Part shown: positions 61,247 to 64,000 of the stretch, piece after piece | Numbering within the stretch: the first letter of the stretch is position 1 | How the letters are laid out: each line of letters begins with the position of its first letter | Assembly (NCBI RefSeq): GCF_001484605.1 | Contig: NZ_CP013747.1 | Span: 3,906,001 to 3,970,000 of the forward strand | Source of the DNA: Pseudarthrobacter sulfonivorans | GTDB lineage: Bacteria; Actinomycetota; Actinomycetes; Actinomycetales; Micrococcaceae | DNA: 64,000 nucleotides | Reading direction: 5' to 3' | Notes under the pieces: generated by a model | Told to the model about the DNA's origin: nothing | What the model saw: the letters and a program-made list of their open reading frames with translations, nothing else | Database searches by the model: none | Program-made: the position numbers and the translations under genes

Positions 61247-62668
61247 TTAACCCTTGGGCTGCTCACCGTCGCCGGCGGGCTGGTCGCCGTCGTCACCGCC
61301 TTCGGAATCATCCTGCGGCGCGTCGTCGAAGCCGCCGCTCAGCAGCTTCTGCAGGGCGTCGTCCACTTCGCTGTCGCTGGCCTCGGCCAGCTGGCGGCGG
61401 CCACTGAACCCCTGCGGGTCATCGAGGTCCTCGGCGGTGGGGAGAAGGTCCGGGTGCTGCCAGATGGCATCGCGTCCGGCAATGCCCCGTTCGTCCTTCA
61501 GCGTGGCCCACAGCGTGGCAGCCTCGCGCAGGCGGCGGGGGCGCAGTTCGAGTCCCACCAGGGAAGAGAAAGCGTGTTCCGCCGGACCGCCGGTGGCACG
61601 GCGTCGCCGGACTGTTTCCCGGAGCGCACCGGCGGAGGGCAGCAGTTTCTCTGTGGCCGAAGCGGTGAGCTCGTCCACCCAGCCTTCAACGAGGGCCAGG
61701 GCCGTCTCAAGTTTTTCAAGCGCCTGCTCCTGAGCAGGGGTCCGCTGCGGCATAAAGACCCCCTGGGACAGCGCTTCCTGGATGCCTTCAGGGTTGCTGG
61801 GGTCCAGGTCGCGGGCCAGCTCTTCAATCCTGGAAGTGTCGATATGGATGCCGCGGGCGTAGGCCTCGATGGCGCCGAGCAAGTGGCCGCGGAGCCAGGG
61901 AACCTGGACAAAAAGCCGCGCATGGGCTGCCTCGCGGACGGCCAGGAACAGCCGGATGTCGTTCTCCGGCAGGCCCAGGCCCTCCCCGAACTTGGTCACG
62001 TTGGCCGGCAGGAGCGCCATTTCCAGGTCGGCCAGGGGAACACCGATGTCCGTGGAGCTGACAACCTCGGCGGACAGGGCGCCGATCGCCTGCCCCAGCT
62101 GCATCCCAAAAATCGCGCCGCCCATGTTCTGCAGCATGGACGAAGCACCGCCCATCATGGACTTCATCTCTTCGGGCATCTGTTCGGTCATGGCGCTGGA
62201 GAGCGCGTTGGCGATGCTGTTGGCTACGGGCTCGGTCAGCCGCTTCCATGTTCCAAGTGTGGCTTCCACCCACTCGGCACGCGACCACGCACGGCCGATC
62301 AGGCCGGTGGCAGGAAGGTCGGTCACGGGATCAAGCCACAGTTCGGCCAGCCTCAGGGCCTCGTCGACTTCGCGGGTCTGCAGGGACGTGACGGACGGGT
62401 CGGCGCTGCTGGCGGCAACCCGGCGGGCGTTCTCGTGCGCGAGCTGCCAGTTGACGGGCCCTTCGGAAGGGGCGCTCATCATGGCCTGGACCTGGGAGAA
62501 CATCTGGGCCAGGAGATTGGGGTCGTTCGGCAGGCCGGCTGCCTTTGCGAGTTCGGCGGGGTCGAAGTTTTCCATGCCCTTGCCGCCCATCAGGTTCTGC
62601 AGCATCTCGGTCAACGGATCCTTCGGCGTATCGTCGCCGTTGGATGGATTGAGTGGGTTGGAGGTCAT
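61247..62668 (-). CDS. Zinc-dependent metalloprotease-like protein (DUF2342, Rv3195-like)
   Basis: This 473-residue protein of the actinobacterial DUF2342/zincin_2 family has a Met/Gln-rich amphipathic N-terminus, GGASSMLQNMGGAIFGMQLG, the zincin-like helix LAVREAAHARLFVQVPWLRG and an acidic C-tail (DDAPQDDSEGGDDGDQ). The HExxH is replaced by EAAHARL, so metalloprotease activity is a family label rather than shown. It corresponds to Rv3195 next to the PDZ-S16 gene. No Shine-Dalgarno sequence is visible before ATG 62668. Confidence 0.82.
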   Translation of the reverse strand: MTSNPLNPSNGDDTPKDPLTEMLQNLMGGKGMENFDPAELAKAAGLPNDPNLLAQMFSQVQAMMSAPSEGPVNWQLAHENARRVAASSADPSVTSLQTREVDEALRLAELWLDPVTDLPATGLIGRAWSRAEWVEATLGTWKRLTEPVANSIANALSSAMTEQMPEEMKSMMGGASSMLQNMGGAIFGMQLGQAIGALSAEVVSSTDIGVPLADLEMALLPANVTKFGEGLGLPENDIRLFLAVREAAHARLFVQVPWLRGHLLGAIEAYARGIHIDTSRIEELARDLDPSNPEGIQEALSQGVFMPQRTPAQEQALEKLETALALVEGWVDELTASATEKLLPSAGALRETVRRRRATGGPAEHAFSSLVGLELRPRRLREAATLWATLKDERGIAGRDAIWQHPDLLPTAEDLDDPQGFSGRRQLAEASDSEVDDALQKLLSGGFDDAPQDDSEGGDDGDQPAGDGEQPKG

Positions 62669-62786
62669 GATCCCGCCGATCGTCGGTGTGACTGTTCACT
62701 TCACGGTACCCCGGGCAGGGGCGGCTGTCTGCCGGACAGGCGTCACGTTCGCTGTAGGCAAAGAGCTGGCCGGGGGCGGCACCGCG

Positions 62787-62792
62787 TAGTGT
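62787..62792 (+). promoter_or_regulatory. Predicted -10 box of a leaderless promoter for the PDZ-S16 gene
   Basis: TAGTGT followed by TGATTCA and the GTG at 62800 (position accurate to about one base). Confidence 0.4.
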
Positions 62793-62799
62793 TGATTCA

Positions 62800-63993
62800 G
62801 TGACTACAACCCGCGGCGATCATCCGCATGAGGACCACGCTCCAGAGCTCGACGCCGGTACTACAGCGAGTGCCGCAGCGCCCGGAAAGGGTGTTGCCGG
62901 CCCCCCGCCAACAGGGCAGAATGCCCCCCGCAGCTCCCCGCCCGGGGACCGGCGGGTGTCCGTGATGATGCTTTCCGGCGTCCTGGCGCTGGGGCTGGGG
63001 ATCGCGGCCGTCACCGTACCGGTGCCTTATGTTGTGGAATCGCCGGGACCAACCTTCAACACCCTCGGCCAGAGCCAGGGCAGCCCTGTCATCAGCGTGA
63101 CGGGCCACGAAACCTATCCCGCCAAGGGAAATCTGGACCTGACCACCGTTTATGTCGACGGCGGTCCCAACGGCCCGGTGAGCGTCCTGGGTGCCTTCAC
63201 TGCCTGGCTGGACGGGTCCAAGTCCGTTCACCCGGTGGAGATGCTTTACCCCAGCGGCACCACAAAGGAGGAGGCTGACGAGCAGAGCTCCGTGGCCATG
63301 ACGTCGTCGCAGGAGAATGCGGTGGCATCAGCACTCAAGGAGCTCAACATTCCCTTCGGCCAGCAGCTCCAGGCCGCGGGGCTGCCCGATGGTTCGCCGT
63401 CCGCCGGCAAGGTTGAAAACGGCGACATCTTCGAATCGATCAACGGCAAACCCATCACATCGCTCGCCGTAGTGCAGGAGGAACTGGCCGCAGGCCAGGG
63501 AGCGCCGGCCACCCTGGTGGTGCAGCGCGCAGGGGAATCCGTCACTCAGACCATCACCCCCATGAACAACGGTGCAGGCCGCTACATTCTCGGAGTCATG
63601 CTCAAGTACCTGTTCACGTTTCCGTTCGACGTGAAGATTTCACTGGACAAGGTTGTCGGACCCAGTGCCGGGCTGATGTTTTCGCTGGGCATCATCGACA
63701 CGGTCACGCCTGGGGACCTGACTGGCGGCAAGCATGTCGCCGGAACGGGGACCATCACCCCCGACGGCGCCGTTGGCCCCATCGGGGGCATCCGGCAGAA
63801 GATGCTGGGCGCGCGTGCCGGGGGAGCCACCGTTTTCCTCGCCCCGGCCGAAAACTGCGACGAAGTTGTGGGCCATGTGCCGGAGGGACTGCAGGTGCTC
63901 AAAGTGGAGAACATCGCAGAGGCGCGGCACGCCGTCGAACTCGCCGGATCCGGGCAGGACACGGGCGCTTTGCCGGTCTGCGCCAGCAACTAG
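62800..63993 (+). CDS. Membrane-anchored PDZ and Lon-type (S16) serine protease (YlbL-like)
   Basis: This 397-residue protein has a disordered N-terminus, a membrane segment (VSVMMLSGVLALGLGIAAVTV, about 48-68), VPYVVESPGPTFNTLG, a PDZ domain around VENGDIFESINGKPITSLAV (about 203-275) and a C-terminal Lon protease domain with catalytic Ser in VVGPSAGLMFSLG and Lys in PIGGIRQKMLGA. Known relatives are YlbL of Bacillus and Rv3194c. It faces the outside of the cell and probably degrades or regulates envelope proteins. The gene ends 7 bases before the window edge. Confidence 0.9.
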   Translation: MTTTRGDHPHEDHAPELDAGTTASAAAPGKGVAGPPPTGQNAPRSSPPGDRRVSVMMLSGVLALGLGIAAVTVPVPYVVESPGPTFNTLGQSQGSPVISVTGHETYPAKGNLDLTTVYVDGGPNGPVSVLGAFTAWLDGSKSVHPVEMLYPSGTTKEEADEQSSVAMTSSQENAVASALKELNIPFGQQLQAAGLPDGSPSAGKVENGDIFESINGKPITSLAVVQEELAAGQGAPATLVVQRAGESVTQTITPMNNGAGRYILGVMLKYLFTFPFDVKISLDKVVGPSAGLMFSLGIIDTVTPGDLTGGKHVAGTGTITPDGAVGPIGGIRQKMLGARAGGATVFLAPAENCDEVVGHVPEGLQVLKVENIAEARHAVELAGSGQDTGALPVCASN

Positions 63994-64000
63994 ACTGAGG

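Overview
The window is chromosomal DNA from a GC-rich actinobacterium, most likely the Arthrobacter/Pseudarthrobacter group of the Micrococcaceae. This is judged from protein content and gene order, not from a database search. Third codon positions are mostly G or C, GTG and TTG starts are frequent, and several blocks keep the gene order of Mycobacterium tuberculosis: O-methyltransferase-sigE-anti-sigma-tatB-mrp-MgtE-like-LpqY/Sug; TetR-DUF3107-moeZ; and ATL-adnA-adnB-nudC-uvrD2-metalloprotease-PDZ/S16. Coding density is high, with about 60 genes. I see no rRNA, tRNA, CRISPR array, insertion sequence or prophage gene, so this is core chromosome rather than an island.

Layout. 1-7.8 kb: divergent dapD/dapE (diaminopimelate synthesis), a gluABCD glutamate-type ABC operon, a LOG-family protein, a DivIVA-like protein, a PIG-V-like membrane glycosyltransferase and DUF3117. 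7.8-15 kb: envelope-stress locus (O-methyltransferase, SigE, a membrane-anchored zinc-motif anti-sigma factor, TatB), then Mrp, DUF1003, a soluble MgtE-like protein and a general stress protein. 15-18.5 kb: LpqY-SugA-SugB-type sugar importer without its own ATPase, preceded by a LacI-type operator. 18.6-25.5 kb: aminopeptidase P, PHP phosphoesterase, orphan DNA methyltransferase, DEAD-box helicase, RNB ribonuclease. 25.5-32 kb: thiamine locus (thiE divergent from a TPP-riboswitch-controlled thiO-thiS-thiG), pterin carbinolamine dehydratase, DUF3107, TetR and MoeZ, which is the only candidate activating enzyme for ThiS here. 32-44.4 kb: a full set of genes from glutamyl-tRNA to heme by the coproporphyrin route (hemA, hemE, hemY, hemQ, hemH, hemC, hemD, hemB, hemL), with a secreted repeat protein and a flavin-dependent oxidoreductase interleaved. 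44.5-47 kb: a second amino-acid ABC importer. 47-64 kb: DNA repair and quality control (DEDD exonuclease, cysteine-free alkyltransferase-like protein, AdnA, AdnB, a kinase-like protein, NudC, UvrD2, metallopeptidases, a frameshifted dihydrofolate-reductase-like gene, a PDZ-S16 protease).

Cross-cutting signals. At least 17 genes have a TANNNT box ending 5-9 bases before the start codon and no convincing Shine-Dalgarno sequence. That arrangement predicts leaderless transcripts and is often present on both sides of divergent pairs. Long near-perfect palindromes sit between convergent genes, and two of them share the same 11-base stem. I did not find a clearly new multi-gene system. The most useful leads are the leaderless pattern, the structured leader of the DUF3117 gene, the orphan methyltransferase coupled to a helicase gene, the kinase-like protein lacking its metal-binding Asp, the palindrome upstream of hemQ, and the frameshift in the dihydrofolate-reductase-like gene.
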